From Streptomyces tendae (GTDB lineage Bacteria > Actinomycetota > Actinomycetes > Streptomycetales > Streptomycetaceae): a stretch of DNA of 64,000 nucleotides. How positions within the stretch are numbered: position 1 is the first letter of the stretch; each line of letters opens with the position of its first letter. The notes beneath the pieces were generated by a model, which was not told the DNA's origin, ran no database searches, and worked only from the letters and a program-made list of their open reading frames with translations. Shown piece after piece: positions 37,421 through 45,910 of the stretch. The DNA lies in NCBI RefSeq assembly GCF_014650435.1, contig NZ_BMUY01000001.1, positions 434,001 through 498,000 of the forward strand, in the 5' to 3' direction. Position numbers and translations under genes: made by a program.

Positions 37421-37746
37421 TGGGATTCCTGCTGGTGGCCGGGGCGATCGTCTCCGAGGTGGCCGCGACCCTCGCGTTGCGCGCCTCGCACGGACTGACC
37501 CGCCTCGCCCCGAGCCTCCTCGTGGTCGCCGGCTACGCGACGGCCTTCGTCCTGCTGGCCCAGGCGCTCAAGTCGCTGAGCGTGGGACCGGTGTACGCCG
37601 TGTGGTCCGGCGTGGGAACCGTCGGGGCCTTCGTCGGCGGCGTCCTCCTGTTCGGCGAGCAGCTGCGCACGGCGACGCTGGTCGGCATGGCGATGATCGT
37701 CGGCGGAGTGGCCGTGATGTACCTGGGCGGAGGCGTCGAGCACTGA
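37420..37746 (+). CDS. Small multidrug resistance (SMR) family transporter
   Basis: A 108-aa protein with four hydrophobic helices. The proton- and drug-coupled glutamate is Glu13 in AIVSEVAATLALRAS, and GPVYAVWSGVGTVGAFVGG is the family signature in helix 3. SMR proteins work as dual-topology dimers that exchange protons for cationic compounds or guanidinium. The gene shares bases with both neighbours (TGATG at each end), so the three are one translation unit. It may export a cationic, amine-bearing compound, which would suit an aminoketone product, but that is conjecture. Confidence 0.9.
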   Translation: MGFLLVAGAIVSEVAATLALRASHGLTRLAPSLLVVAGYATAFVLLAQALKSLSVGPVYAVWSGVGTVGAFVGGVLLFGEQLRTATLVGMAMIVGGVAVMYLGGGVEH

Positions 37747-38243
37747 TGAGCGCCGGGACCGACACCGAGTCCGCCACCCGCGCCCCCTGCCTGTCCGGCA
37801 TCAAGGCGGCGATGCTGGTGACCGATCTGGGCTTCCTGCTGTACTGGTCGGTGGCCCTGCTGGCGCTCATCCCGGCCGAACACGCCTACAAGGACTACGA
37901 CGACCCGGTCATGAGCGACTGGAACTACTCCTTCCTGCCCCTCGACATCGCCGCCAGTGTCACCGGCCTGCTCTCCCTGGCGCTCTCCCGGGGCGCGCTC
38001 GGCGCACGCGCACGCCGCCACCGCCCGCTCTGGCTGCCCCTGATGCTGGTCTCGCTCACCCTCACCAGCACGGCCGGACTGCAGGCCGTCGTCTTCTGGG
38101 CACTGCGCGGCGACTGGTCCCCGACGTGGTGGATCCCCAACCTGGCCCTGCTGCTCTTCCCGGTCTACGCCGTCACGGTCCTGCTGCGCCACGGGTGGAC
38201 CGCGCCGTACCGGCCGGCCGAACGGCCCCCGGGGGGCCGCTGA
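37746..38243 (+). CDS. DUF5360 (YvaD-like) membrane protein
   Basis: A 165-aa protein with four hydrophobic segments. IKAAMLVTDLGFLLYWSVAL, DPVMSDWNYSFLPLDIAASV and WWIPNLALLLFPVYAV match the family I know as DUF5360 (YvaD in B. subtilis), where it lies next to an SMR gene and a TetR gene just as here. Its function is unknown. It is the last gene of the operon, starting with a TGATG overlap. The Asp-rich motif DLGF...DWNY...LD could be a binding site. Confidence 0.68.
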   Translation: MSAGTDTESATRAPCLSGIKAAMLVTDLGFLLYWSVALLALIPAEHAYKDYDDPVMSDWNYSFLPLDIAASVTGLLSLALSRGALGARARRHRPLWLPLMLVSLTLTSTAGLQAVVFWALRGDWSPTWWIPNLALLLFPVYAVTVLLRHGWTAPYRPAERPPGGR

Positions 38244-38282
38244 CGCGTCGGACCGGCCTTAGGGGATGGCGTTTGGATCTTG

Positions 38283-39044
38283 CTACCGCCGCAACGACTT
38301 CCCGAACCCCGCCGCCAGCGGCATCCGCAGCCCCAGCGGCGGGGGAGCGGCCAGGGCGTCCTCCACCGGACGCGAGAAGGACTGCCCGAACAGCACACCC
38401 ATCACGAAGTCCTCGGCCAGCGCGGCGACCTCGTCCCGGTACTGGCGCAGCCCGTGGCCGTCGGAGTGCACCTCGAACCGGCACACGCCGCGATTCGCCT
38501 TCTTCGCCCGGGAGGCGAGCCGGAAGGACAACTCCGGGTCGCTGCGCCCGTCGTTGGTGCCGTGCACGATCAGCACCTGCCGCCCGGCGAGCTGCTTCAC
38601 CGGTTCGGGTGGCGCGGCCACGTCGTCCTCCGGCAGCCAAGGGGCGATCGCCAGCGCCGAGTTGACGGCCTCGTGCCCGGCCGCCCGCAACGCCGCGCGT
38701 CCGCCCATGCCGACGCCGGCCAGACAGACAGGTACGTCCCCGTAGCGCCGTACGGCCTCGTCGGCGGCCCACTCGGCGTCCCGGGCGAGGTGCGCCTCGG
38801 CGCCGTTCCAGCCGCGGTAGCGGTAGTGCACGACGTGCGTCGCCAGCCCCTCCTCCCGGCCCGCGCGTGCCAGCCTGCGCCCCAACGCGCGCACGGACGC
38901 GGCCGCGAGCAGCGCGGAGGGCCTGCGCTCGGAGACCTCGTCGCCCTCGGGGAGCAGCAGCACCACACCGCTCACCGCCGTCCCCTCCGGACCGAGCGTC
39001 CGCCCCAGCCGGGCCCGACGGACCGGCGTCGCTTGCTGTGCCAT
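38283..39044 (-). CDS. Alpha/beta hydrolase (dienelactone hydrolase-like)
   Basis: A 253-aa protein with an alpha/beta hydrolase outline: GVVLLLPEGDEVSERRPS (oxyanion region), VHYRYRGWNGAEAHLARDAE, VCLAGVGMGGRAALRAA and VLIVHGTNDGRSDPELSF, then a His in HSDGHGLRQY. The nucleophile elbow is GVGMGG, where the Ser or Cys is replaced by Gly or Met, so the protein may be catalytically inactive or use another residue. It lies between the accessory cluster and add, with the opposite orientation to both sides. The substrate is unknown. Confidence 0.72.
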   Translation of the reverse strand: MAQQATPVRRARLGRTLGPEGTAVSGVVLLLPEGDEVSERRPSALLAAASVRALGRRLARAGREEGLATHVVHYRYRGWNGAEAHLARDAEWAADEAVRRYGDVPVCLAGVGMGGRAALRAAGHEAVNSALAIAPWLPEDDVAAPPEPVKQLAGRQVLIVHGTNDGRSDPELSFRLASRAKKANRGVCRFEVHSDGHGLRQYRDEVAALAEDFVMGVLFGQSFSRPVEDALAAPPPLGLRMPLAAGFGKSLRR

Positions 39045-39151
39045 GGCAGAAGATTCTCAGAAGTCCGGGTGTACGGAACCCGTCCGCGCAGTCACCGTTA
39101 CATATCGGGGAGTCCGTACACCGCACCGGGTCCTGGCATTCGCCCGGCGTT

Positions 39152-39163
39152 CTACGCGCGTAG
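39152..39163. promoter_or_regulatory. Nucleoside-regulon operator upstream of add
   Basis: A perfect CTACGCGCGTAG palindrome (TCTACGCGCGTAGG in context) ending 16 bases before the add start codon. A repressor bound here would block the promoter or the start. Confidence 0.78.
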
Positions 39164-39179
39164 GAGTTAGAGTGCGGAA

Positions 39180-40382
39180 ATGACGAGCCGAAGCACCGAG
39201 AAGAGCGCCGCGGCGAGCAGCGCGACGCATACCGCGACCGTCTCGAAGACACCGTCGCCGGACCGGATCCGCCGGGCACCGAAGGTCCTGCTGCACGATC
39301 ACCTCGACGGCGGTCTGCGGCCGGGCACGGTCGTGGAACTCGCCCGCGAGACGGGCTACGGGGACCTTCCCGAAACCGACGCCGACCTGCTCGGCACCTG
39401 GTTCCGGCAGGCCGCCGACTCAGGGTCCCTGGAGCGGTACCTGGAGACCTTCTCCCACACCGTCGGCGTCATGCAGACCCGCGACGCCCTGGTCCGGGTC
39501 GCCGCCGAGTGCGCCGAGGACCTCGCCGAGGACGGCGTCGTCTACGCCGAGGTGCGGTACGCGCCCGAGCAGCACCTGGAGAAGGGGCTGACCCTCGAAG
39601 AGGTCGTCGAGGCCGTCAACGAGGGCTTCCGGGAGGGCGAGCGGCGCGCCCGGGAGAACGGTCACCGCATCCGGGTCGGCGCCCTGCTCACCGCCATGCG
39701 GCACGCCGCCCGCTCCCTGGAGATCGCCGAACTCGCCAACCGGTACCGCGATCTCGGCGTGGTCGGATTCGACATCGCGGGCGCCGAGGCCGGCTACCCG
39801 CCCACCCGGCACCTGGACGCCTTCGAGTACCTGAAGCGGGAAAACAATCATTTCACCATCCACGCCGGCGAGGCCTTCGGGCTGCCGTCCATCTGGCAGG
39901 CCCTGCAGTGGTGCGGCGCCGACCGGCTCGGGCACGGGGTGCGCATCATCGACGACATCCAGGTCCACGAGGACGGCTCGGTCAAGCTCGGGCGGCTCGC
40001 CTCCTACGTCCGGGACAAGCGGATCCCGTTGGAGCTGTGCCCCAGCTCCAACCTCCAGACCGGCGCCGCCGACTCCTACGCCGATCACCCCATCGGGCTG
40101 CTGCGCCGACTGCACTTCCGGGCCACCGTCAACACCGACAACCGGCTGATGTCCCACACCAGCATGAGCCGGGAATTCGAGCACCTTGTCGAGGCGTTCG
40201 GTTACACGCTCGACGACATGCAGTGGTTCTCCGTCAATGCGATGAAATCAGCGTTCATTCCTTTCGATGAACGACTGGCCATGATCAATGACGTCATCAA
40301 GCCGGGATATGCGGAGCTGAAGTCCGAATGGCTGTTCCAGCAGACGGCCTCTACCAGCGGTTCTTCGGAGTCCGAGGGCTGA
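39180..40382 (+). CDS. add: Adenosine deaminase
   Basis: A 400-aa zinc enzyme converting adenosine and deoxyadenosine to inosine and deoxyinosine. [11 protein letters not shown] has the first two zinc histidines; [10 protein letters not shown] has the third histidine and the catalytic Glu, DRLGHGVRI the catalytic His, and [11 protein letters not shown] the zinc aspartate. The first ~30 residues ([14 protein letters not shown]) are a non-conserved Ser/Thr-rich leader. The product is the substrate for the purine nucleoside phosphorylase at 55.8 kb. It carries the same operator as deoC and that gene. Confidence 0.94.
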   Translation: MTSRSTEKSAAASSATHTATVSKTPSPDRIRRAPKVLLHDHLDGGLRPGTVVELARETGYGDLPETDADLLGTWFRQAADSGSLERYLETFSHTVGVMQTRDALVRVAAECAEDLAEDGVVYAEVRYAPEQHLEKGLTLEEVVEAVNEGFREGERRARENGHRIRVGALLTAMRHAARSLEIAELANRYRDLGVVGFDIAGAEAGYPPTRHLDAFEYLKRENNHFTIHAGEAFGLPSIWQALQWCGADRLGHGVRIIDDIQVHEDGSVKLGRLASYVRDKRIPLELCPSSNLQTGAADSYADHPIGLLRRLHFRATVNTDNRLMSHTSMSREFEHLVEAFGYTLDDMQWFSVNAMKSAFIPFDERLAMINDVIKPGYAELKSEWLFQQTASTSGSSESEG

Positions 40383-40408
40383 GTGCGGGGTGACGGTAAT
40401 ACGAGAAC

Positions 40409-40435
40409 GCGGATGGGATTTCACAATCCGTCCGC
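40409..40435 (+). terminator. Terminator after add
   Basis: GCGGATGGGATT (40409-40420) pairs, with one bulge, with AATCCGTCCGC (40425-40435) and is followed by ATTTCG. It lies 26 bases after the add stop. Confidence 0.7.
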
Positions 40436-40522
40436 ATTTCGATGTTTGCCGTCGGGGGCCGGGCGTGTTTACGGTCGAGGACCGCTCACATCCCCGTCAC
40501 CCCATTACGAGGACGCATTCCC

Positions 40523-40891
40523 ATGAAGCAGTCTGCTGCCAAGACCCTCGGTGTCGCCGCCCTCGGTGCCGCCTTCGCCGCCGCCGGCGCGGGCGCGGCC
40601 ACCGCGGCCCCCGAACTCCCCGACGCCGCGCAGACGGTGGACTCCGTCGCCCGCACCCTCCCCGCGGAGACCGTCTCCCAGGTGGCGCCCGGCGCGGGCA
40701 ACGCGCTGGAGCAGGGCCGCAGGATCTCCCACACCGGTCTGACCGTCGCGCAGCCGGTCGTCGAGCAGTTGGTCGCCGAGCAGCTCGCCGAGGGCCCGAC
40801 CGAGCCGGTCGCCAAGCTGCTCGGCGGGGTGCCGCTGCAGGGACTGCCCACCCAGGGCCTGCCGGTCAACGGCCTCCCGCTGGGCGGCTGA
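40523..40891 (+). CDS. Small secreted Ala-rich protein
   Basis: A 122-aa protein with a signal peptide: basic MKQSAAK, a hydrophobic Ala/Gly stretch to about residue 25, and a probable cut near ATAA-PELP. The mature part (about 93 aa) is rich in Ala, Gln, Val and Leu and ends in a short repeat, GLPTQGLPVNGLPLGG. I recognise no domain; similar small secreted proteins occur throughout Streptomyces. ATG 40523 has GAGGA upstream. It resembles the secreted protein at 46842-47252 in design but not in sequence. Confidence 0.7.
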   Translation: MKQSAAKTLGVAALGAAFAAAGAGAATAAPELPDAAQTVDSVARTLPAETVSQVAPGAGNALEQGRRISHTGLTVAQPVVEQLVAEQLAEGPTEPVAKLLGGVPLQGLPTQGLPVNGLPLGG

Positions 40892-40922
40892 GCACCACCG
40901 CCTCCCCCCAGTACGCGCCGAA

Positions 40923-40951
40923 GGGGCGCACCCGGTCGTCGGGTGCGCCCC
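40923..40951. terminator. Bidirectional terminator
   Basis: A 12-bp perfect stem, GGGGCGCACCCG (40923-40934) with CGGGTGCGCCCC (40940-40951), loop GTCGT. It lies between the convergent secreted-protein and PspC genes. Confidence 0.9.
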
Positions 40952-40980
40952 ATCGGTGTACCAGAGGGGTGGTACGTCCG

Positions 40981-41184
40981 TCACCAGGCCGTGCGGGCGG
41001 CCTTCTCCTCGGACGGGAGCAGGATCCACAGGGCCAGGTAGAGCAGGAACTGCGGGCCGGGCAGCAGGCAGGAGACCAGGAAGATCACCCGCATCGTGCC
41101 GTTGGAGGTGCCGAAGCGCCGGGCCAGCGCGGCGCACACTCCGCCGATCATGCGGCCGTGGGTGGGGCGGGCGAGGCGGGACAT
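40981..41184 (-). CDS. PspC domain membrane protein
   Basis: A 67-aa protein consisting of one PspC domain: LARPTHGRMIGGVCAALARR, then RFGTSNGTMRVIFLVSCLLP, and a second hydrophobic stretch FLLYLALWILLPSE. PspC proteins sense or buffer membrane stress. The start ATG 41184 has AGGAG upstream. It lies downstream of, and in the same direction as, the VanZ-like gene and the afsQ group, but 95 bases apart. Confidence 0.85.
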   Translation of the reverse strand: MSRLARPTHGRMIGGVCAALARRFGTSNGTMRVIFLVSCLLPGPQFLLYLALWILLPSEEKAARTAW

Positions 41185-41279
41185 CGCGGCTCCTTCGTGA
41201 GCGTGTGGGTGGGGCCGCCCTTCGGCTTCCCCTTCATCTGCCCTCCACGCTACGGAGACGAACGGCGCAAAGCGTCGCT

Positions 41280-41831
41280 CTACGGGGCGATACCGACCCT
41301 GGGAATCGTCGGGGTCCGACCCTGAGCGGGCTCCTCCTGGGGGATGTCCTCGCATCCGGCCCGCCGGTACCAGCGACGGAGCCGGGACCGGCCCGCCGGG
41401 ACCACGGCGAGGTGTGCCAGGGCCACGCCCACCGTGTTCAGCAGCACCGAGTCGATGTCGACGACCTGACCGGGCACCCCGGTCTGCAGCAGCTCGATGC
41501 CCACCGACAGCAGCGCGGCGGCGGCCGTGGTGCGCAGCAGGGACGCCAGCGGCGAGACGTGCAGCCGCCCGCCGGCCATCGGCAGCAGGACGCCGAGCGG
41601 TGCCAGCAGGACCAGCGACCCGCCCAGCGAACGGGCCGCCTCGCGCCCGCCCAGCGCCAGGTCGGCGCGGATCCCGGCGAAGGGCTGCAGGTTCGGCGGC
41701 AGCACCCAGGGGACGTCCAGCGGCCGCAGCGCGTACCAGGCGACGAACGCGAGATGTGCGACCAGGAGAACACTTCCTGTCACACGGATGCGGAGCGCGG
41801 CGCTGCCGCCGAGGAACCCATGACGCTGCAC
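41280..41831 (-). CDS. VanZ-like family membrane protein
   Basis: A 183-aa protein with four or five hydrophobic segments and the VanZ pattern: VAWYALRPLDVPW near the first helix, then NLQPFAGI, and a late region with VGIELLQTGVPGQVVDIDSV followed by LLNTVGVALAHL, the family's glutamate-glutamine and Asp-Asn motifs. VanZ proteins affect teicoplanin and envelope stress tolerance by an unclear route. It sits 102 bases after the AfsQ-linked lipoprotein gene. The C-terminal ~35 residues are basic and cytoplasmic. Confidence 0.8.
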   Translation of the reverse strand: MQRHGFLGGSAALRIRVTGSVLLVAHLAFVAWYALRPLDVPWVLPPNLQPFAGIRADLALGGREAARSLGGSLVLLAPLGVLLPMAGGRLHVSPLASLLRTTAAAALLSVGIELLQTGVPGQVVDIDSVLLNTVGVALAHLAVVPAGRSRLRRWYRRAGCEDIPQEEPAQGRTPTIPRVGIAP

Positions 41832-41933
41832 GTCCCCCTAGACGCACCCCCCGTCCTGCGCGGTTCCGGGCTCTTGCCCGCAAGGGTGAGGCTTGCGCCA
41901 CATGGCCCATGCAGGGGGCCCGGCAGCGGCCCG

Positions 41934-42545
41934 TCAGCCGCCGGTGACCTCGTCGGCCGGCGGTTCGTTGCTGCCGGGCCGGGCCCGGACCTCGTCCGTG
42001 CAGGAGTAGCGGCGGGCGGACCGGTCGGTGGGCCCGGCCAGGATCACGGAGCCGTCGCCCTCGGCGGCGGCGGAGTCGGAGAAGGTGCACACGACCTGCG
42101 CGAGGGCGTACGAGGTGAGGTCGTCGGGATCGGTGCTCAGCCGCAGCGTGTCCTCGGGGTCGCCGGAGCGCGGTCCCGTCACCGTGAGCCCGCGGCGCAC
42201 GTCCGACGTGTACCCGGCCTCCTTCTCCGCGGCCGACGGCTGCGCCGCCAGCTCGTCCAGCAGCCCCTGGGCCACCAGCACGCGCCGCCCCGAGTCCGAG
42301 GCGCCGTCCGGCACCCGCACCGTGCGGTCCACGGCCACCAGCGACGAACCGCACAACAGGAACACCTGCGCGGGCAGACCCGGCGCCGCCTGCGTCGACA
42401 CGTCCGGCTCGGCGAGCGAGCAGCGCACCCGCGAGGGCGCCGGACCGTAGTCCGTGGGCACCTCGGTGGCGCGGATGCCGCACCCGGTCAGCAGCACGGC
42501 CAGTACCAGGAGCCCGCAGAGGGCCGGCAGCCGGCGTACGGTCAT
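41934..42545 (-). CDS. AfsQ-linked lipoprotein
   Basis: A 203-aa lipoprotein: MTVRRLPALCGLLVLAVLLT is the signal peptide and LTGC the lipobox, with the modified Cys at 22. The exposed part contains RCSLAEPDVST and AQVFLLCGSSLVAVDRTVRV with paired cysteines, and a GerMN-like outline. Start ATG 42545 shares one base with the afsQ2 stop (TGATG), so it is co-translated with the sensor kinase. In S. coelicolor the matching gene is described as a lipoprotein of the afsQ operon. It may modulate signal reception by AfsQ2; this is inferred. Confidence 0.82.
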   Translation of the reverse strand: MTVRRLPALCGLLVLAVLLTGCGIRATEVPTDYGPAPSRVRCSLAEPDVSTQAAPGLPAQVFLLCGSSLVAVDRTVRVPDGASDSGRRVLVAQGLLDELAAQPSAAEKEAGYTSDVRRGLTVTGPRSGDPEDTLRLSTDPDDLTSYALAQVVCTFSDSAAAEGDGSVILAGPTDRSARRYSCTDEVRARPGSNEPPADEVTGG

Positions 42546-44161
42546 CAGACCTGTCCCTTCGCGTCCTTGCCCCTGCTCCCGCCGCCCGCGGCTCCCGCCG
42601 TGTCCTCGGCGTCCTCGTCGGCGGGCGGGGACGGGTCCTGCGGCAGCCGCAGCGTGAACACCGCACCGCCCTCGGGGGCGTTCTCGGCGGTGATCTCGCC
42701 GCCGTGGATGTGCGCGTTCTCCATGGCGATGGACAGGCCGAGCCCGCTGCCCTCGGAGCGCGGCCGGGAGGCGCTCGCCTTGTAGAAGCGGTCGAAGACG
42801 TGCGGCAGGACGTCCTCGGGGATGCCGGGCCCGTTGTCCCGCACCCGGATGACGACCTCGTCGTCCGCCCGCGCCACGGACACCCTCACCGGCGACCCGC
42901 CGTGCTTGAGCGCGTTGCCGATCAGGTTGGCCAGGATGACGTCCAGGCGGCGCGGGTCGAGCCGGGCGTGGATGCCGCGCTCGGCGTCCAGCTCGACGGC
43001 GTCCAGCCAGGCCCGGGCGTCGATGCAGGCGGTGATCTGGTCGGCGACGTCCACGTCGTCCAGGACCAGCCGGGCGGTGCCCGCGTCGAAGCGGGTGACC
43101 TCCATCAGGTTCTCCACCAGGTCGTTCAGCCGCCGTGTCTCGCTCACGACCAGCCGTACGGCGGGCTCGACCATCGGGTCGAAGCTGCCGCCCTCGCCGT
43201 CGCCCTCGCCCGCGTACTCCAGCTCCTCCTCCAGCACCTCCGTCACGGCGGTGAGCGCCGTCAGCGGCGTACGCAGCTCGTGGCTCATGTCCGCGACGAA
43301 GCGCCGGGACGCCTGCTCCCGGCCGGCCATGTCCGCGACCCGCTTCTCCAGGTTCTCGGCGGCGCTGTTGAACGTCCGGGACAGATCGGCCAGTTCGTCG
43401 GTGCCGGACACGCGCAGCCGGGTGTCCAGCTTCCCCTCGCCCAGGCGTCGCGCCGCGACGCCGAGCCGGTGCACGGGCTTGAGCACGGTCGTCGCCAGGG
43501 CCTGCGCGAGCAGTGCGGAGCCGAGCAGGGCGAGCGCGGTGGCGATCCCCAGCGACCAGGCGAGCGAGTTCAGGTCCTTGGCCTCCGGTTCCAGCGACTT
43601 GAGCATGTAGCCGGTCGGCCCGCCGCCGATCACCCGGGTGCCGGCCACCAGGTACGGGGTGTCGTCGTCGGTGATCCGCTGCCAGTACAGGTGGTACGGG
43701 TGCTTGTTGGCCGAGGTGACCTTCTGCTCCTTGTTCACCGCCGTGCGCAGCGACTCGGGCACGTCGGACAGCGCGAAGCCGCCCAGACCGCCCGAACTGC
43801 CGTACACGGCGGTGCCGTCGGTGCCCTCGGCGACCAGCAGCACCGAGAACCGCTGGCTGCTGTTGGCCATCTGCCCCGCGGTGTGCTGCACCTCGTCCTG
43901 CGTGGGGTGCTCGGGCAGCGCGCCCGCCCGGTTCTGCATCTCCTGCTCGAAGTCGCGCAGTACGGCGTCCTGGGTGCGGGTCAGCACCGCCTCCCGGTTC
44001 AGCCAGTACGCGATGCCGGACGCGGACACGGCGGCGGTGAGCGCGACGAGACCGAAGACGAGGACCAGCCTCAGGCGCAGGCTGGTGAAGCGCAGCCCGG
44101 ACCAGAATCCCTTGCGAGCCGCGGCCAGGCCGCGGGTACCCCCCTGGTGTTCCCGTGTCAC
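42545..44161 (-). CDS. afsQ2: Sensor histidine kinase AfsQ2
   Basis: A 538-aa membrane kinase. TM1 is about 30-54 and TM2 about 200-226, with an external sensor domain of ~145 aa between. HAMP follows, then the phospho-acceptor His294 in MSHELRTPLTAL, the N box LIGNALKHGG, and the G boxes VRDNGPGIPED and SEGSGLGLSIAMENAH. The sequence (MTREHQGGTRGLAAARKGFW) matches my memory of S. coelicolor AfsQ2, part of a nitrogen-linked system that affects antibiotic production. GTG 44161 overlaps the afsQ1 stop (GTGA). The C-terminal tail is Gly/Asp-rich and not conserved. Confidence 0.93.
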   Translation of the reverse strand: MTREHQGGTRGLAAARKGFWSGLRFTSLRLRLVLVFGLVALTAAVSASGIAYWLNREAVLTRTQDAVLRDFEQEMQNRAGALPEHPTQDEVQHTAGQMANSSQRFSVLLVAEGTDGTAVYGSSGGLGGFALSDVPESLRTAVNKEQKVTSANKHPYHLYWQRITDDDTPYLVAGTRVIGGGPTGYMLKSLEPEAKDLNSLAWSLGIATALALLGSALLAQALATTVLKPVHRLGVAARRLGEGKLDTRLRVSGTDELADLSRTFNSAAENLEKRVADMAGREQASRRFVADMSHELRTPLTALTAVTEVLEEELEYAGEGDGEGGSFDPMVEPAVRLVVSETRRLNDLVENLMEVTRFDAGTARLVLDDVDVADQITACIDARAWLDAVELDAERGIHARLDPRRLDVILANLIGNALKHGGSPVRVSVARADDEVVIRVRDNGPGIPEDVLPHVFDRFYKASASRPRSEGSGLGLSIAMENAHIHGGEITAENAPEGGAVFTLRLPQDPSPPADEDAEDTAGAAGGGSRGKDAKGQV

Positions 44162-44835
44162 TGAGGCGGATCCAGCCGGTAGCCGACACCGCGCACGGTA
44201 CGGATCAGGGTCGGGGACGACGGCACGTCCTCGACCTTGGCGCGCAGCCGCTGCACGCACGCGTCCACCAGCCGGGAGTCACCGAGGTAGTCGTGCTCCC
44301 ACACCAGCCGCAGCAACTGCTGCCGGGACAGCGCCTGTCCGGGCCGCCGGCTCAGTTCGAGGAGGAGCCGCAGCTCGGTCGGCGTGAGCTGGAGGTCCTC
44401 GCCGTTCTTCGTCACGGTCATCGCGGAACGGTCGATGACCAGGCTGCCGAAGCTCGCCGAGTCGGTGGACTCCCGCTCCCCGCGCCGCAGCACGGCCCGG
44501 ATCCGGGCGTCGAGCACCCGGCCCTGGACGGGTTTGACGACGTAGTCGTCGGCGCCCGACTCGAGACCGACGACCACGTCGATGTCGTCGTTGCGCGCGG
44601 TCAGCAGGATGATCGGCAGCTGGTCGGTGCGCCGGATGCGGCGGCACACCTCGAAACCGTCGATGCCGGGCAGCATCACGTCCAGCACGATCAGGTCGGG
44701 CCGCTGCTCGCGCAACAGCTTCAGACCGTCCTCACCACTGGCAGCGGTGGCCACCCGGTGGCCCTGGCGGGTCAGGGAGAGCTCCAGGGCCGTGCGGATG
44801 GCGTCGTCGTCCTCGATCAGCAACAGGGAAGGCAC
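44158..44835 (-). CDS. afsQ1: Response regulator AfsQ1
   Basis: A 225-aa OmpR-type regulator. The receiver domain has the acidic pair in LIEDDDA (9-11), phospho-acceptor Asp52 (VLDVMLPG), Thr79 and Lys101. The winged helix spans about 125-222 (LTPTELRLLLELSRRPGQAL, RLRAKVED, TVRGVGYRLD). The sequence is nearly that of S. coelicolor AfsQ1, whose 225-aa length supports GTG 44835; an ATG six codons upstream (44853) is possible. In S. coelicolor it activates antibiotic regulators and sigQ when glutamate is the nitrogen source. Its probable box lies in the divergent region with sigQ. Confidence 0.95.
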   Translation of the reverse strand: MPSLLLIEDDDAIRTALELSLTRQGHRVATAASGEDGLKLLREQRPDLIVLDVMLPGIDGFEVCRRIRRTDQLPIILLTARNDDIDVVVGLESGADDYVVKPVQGRVLDARIRAVLRRGERESTDSASFGSLVIDRSAMTVTKNGEDLQLTPTELRLLLELSRRPGQALSRQQLLRLVWEHDYLGDSRLVDACVQRLRAKVEDVPSSPTLIRTVRGVGYRLDPPQ

Positions 44836-44947
44836 GCGCTCATTCTGGCCCATGAGGGGGTGGGTGTTCGACCTGCGGGTGCGGTTGGGGTCCCAGGACG
44901 CCGCCGGACCCTGTGAAGGAAGCGTGGCGCAGACGTGACGGAGCCCT

Positions 44948-44963
44948 GTGACAGCTCTGTGAC
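44948..44963. promoter_or_regulatory. AfsQ1 binding site
   Basis: GTGAC-AGCTCT-GTGAC fits the published AfsQ1 consensus GTnAC-n6-GTnAC exactly. A further GTGAC at 44935-44939 lies 8 bases upstream. The site lies between afsQ1 and sigQ, consistent with control of sigQ and of the afsQ operon itself. Confidence 0.85.
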
Positions 44964-45043
44964 AGTCGGCGGACACGGCCATGAAGTGGCCGGGGGAAGC
45001 TTTTCGTCACAGGCAACCGGCAGTCCACGACGGGGGGCGCGAG

Positions 45044-45814
45044 ATGAACACGCTGAAGGGCACCAACACCAGCGCAGTGGTCACGCGTCTGCACGACGTG
45101 CACGGACACCGGGGTTCCGAGAAGTCCGGTGCCGTGAGCGGGCGGGGGTGCGCTCGCGGCACCGGGCGTCAGCACACCGTGTACATGACGGTGGTTGACG
45201 CGCGCACGGGGGAAAAGGGGAACACGGGGGACCGGGGGGAGACGCACGGGGGAACCGCGTACGGGGAGGTGCAGGGGGAGCGCCGTTCCCTGTCGGAGGC
45301 GGAGTTCACCGCCTACGTCCAGGAGCGCCGCTCCTCCCTGTACGCGACCGCCTACCACCTCACCGGCGACCGCTTCGAGGCCGAGGACCTGCTGCAGAGC
45401 GCGCTGTTCTCGACCTACCGGGCGTGGGACCGGATCAGTGACAAGGCGGCGGTCGGCGGTTACCTCCGCCGCACCATGACCAACCTGCACATCAGCGCCT
45501 GGCGGCGCCGCAAGCTCAACGAGTACCCGACCGAGGAACTGCCGGAGACGCCCGGCGACATGGACGCGATGCGCGGCACCGAGCTGCGCACGGTCCTGTG
45601 GCAGGCGCTGGCCCGGCTGCCCGAGCTCCAGCGCACCATGCTGGTCCTGCGCTACTACGAGGGCCGTACGGACCCGGAGATCGCGGACATCCTCGACATC
45701 AGTGTCGGCACGGTGAAGTCCAGCATCTGGCGCTCCCTGCGCCGGCTGCGCGAGGACGAGGTCCTCAGCTTCGGCCGTGACCAGGAGGACGCCTTCGGCG
45801 AACTGGTCGCCTGA
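45044..45814 (+). CDS. sigQ: ECF sigma factor SigQ
   Basis: About 256 aa from ATG 45044. The first ~85 residues are not sigma-like and are rich in Gly, Thr and His. Region 2 begins at about 85 (EAEFTAYVQERRSSLYATAY, then HLTGDRFEAEDLLQSALFST). Region 4 is LPELQRTMLVLRYYEGRTDP and EIADILDISVGTVKSSIWRS, of the SigE (SACE/SCO) ECF type. In S. coelicolor sigQ is divergent from afsQ1, is activated by it and opposes antibiotic production. Its N-terminal coding DNA contains many G5 runs. A later start at GTG 45179 would drop the unusual leader. Confidence 0.9.
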   Translation: MNTLKGTNTSAVVTRLHDVHGHRGSEKSGAVSGRGCARGTGRQHTVYMTVVDARTGEKGNTGDRGETHGGTAYGEVQGERRSLSEAEFTAYVQERRSSLYATAYHLTGDRFEAEDLLQSALFSTYRAWDRISDKAAVGGYLRRTMTNLHISAWRRRKLNEYPTEELPETPGDMDAMRGTELRTVLWQALARLPELQRTMLVLRYYEGRTDPEIADILDISVGTVKSSIWRSLRRLREDEVLSFGRDQEDAFGELVA

Positions 45815-45910
45815 AGGTACGGGCCGGGAGCACCGGCCCGAGGGGCGGGGCCCCGTGAAAGAAATTCCGAGCCGGGGTGTATCAGGGGGAGGGACCCGGG
45901 CTCTTACTCA

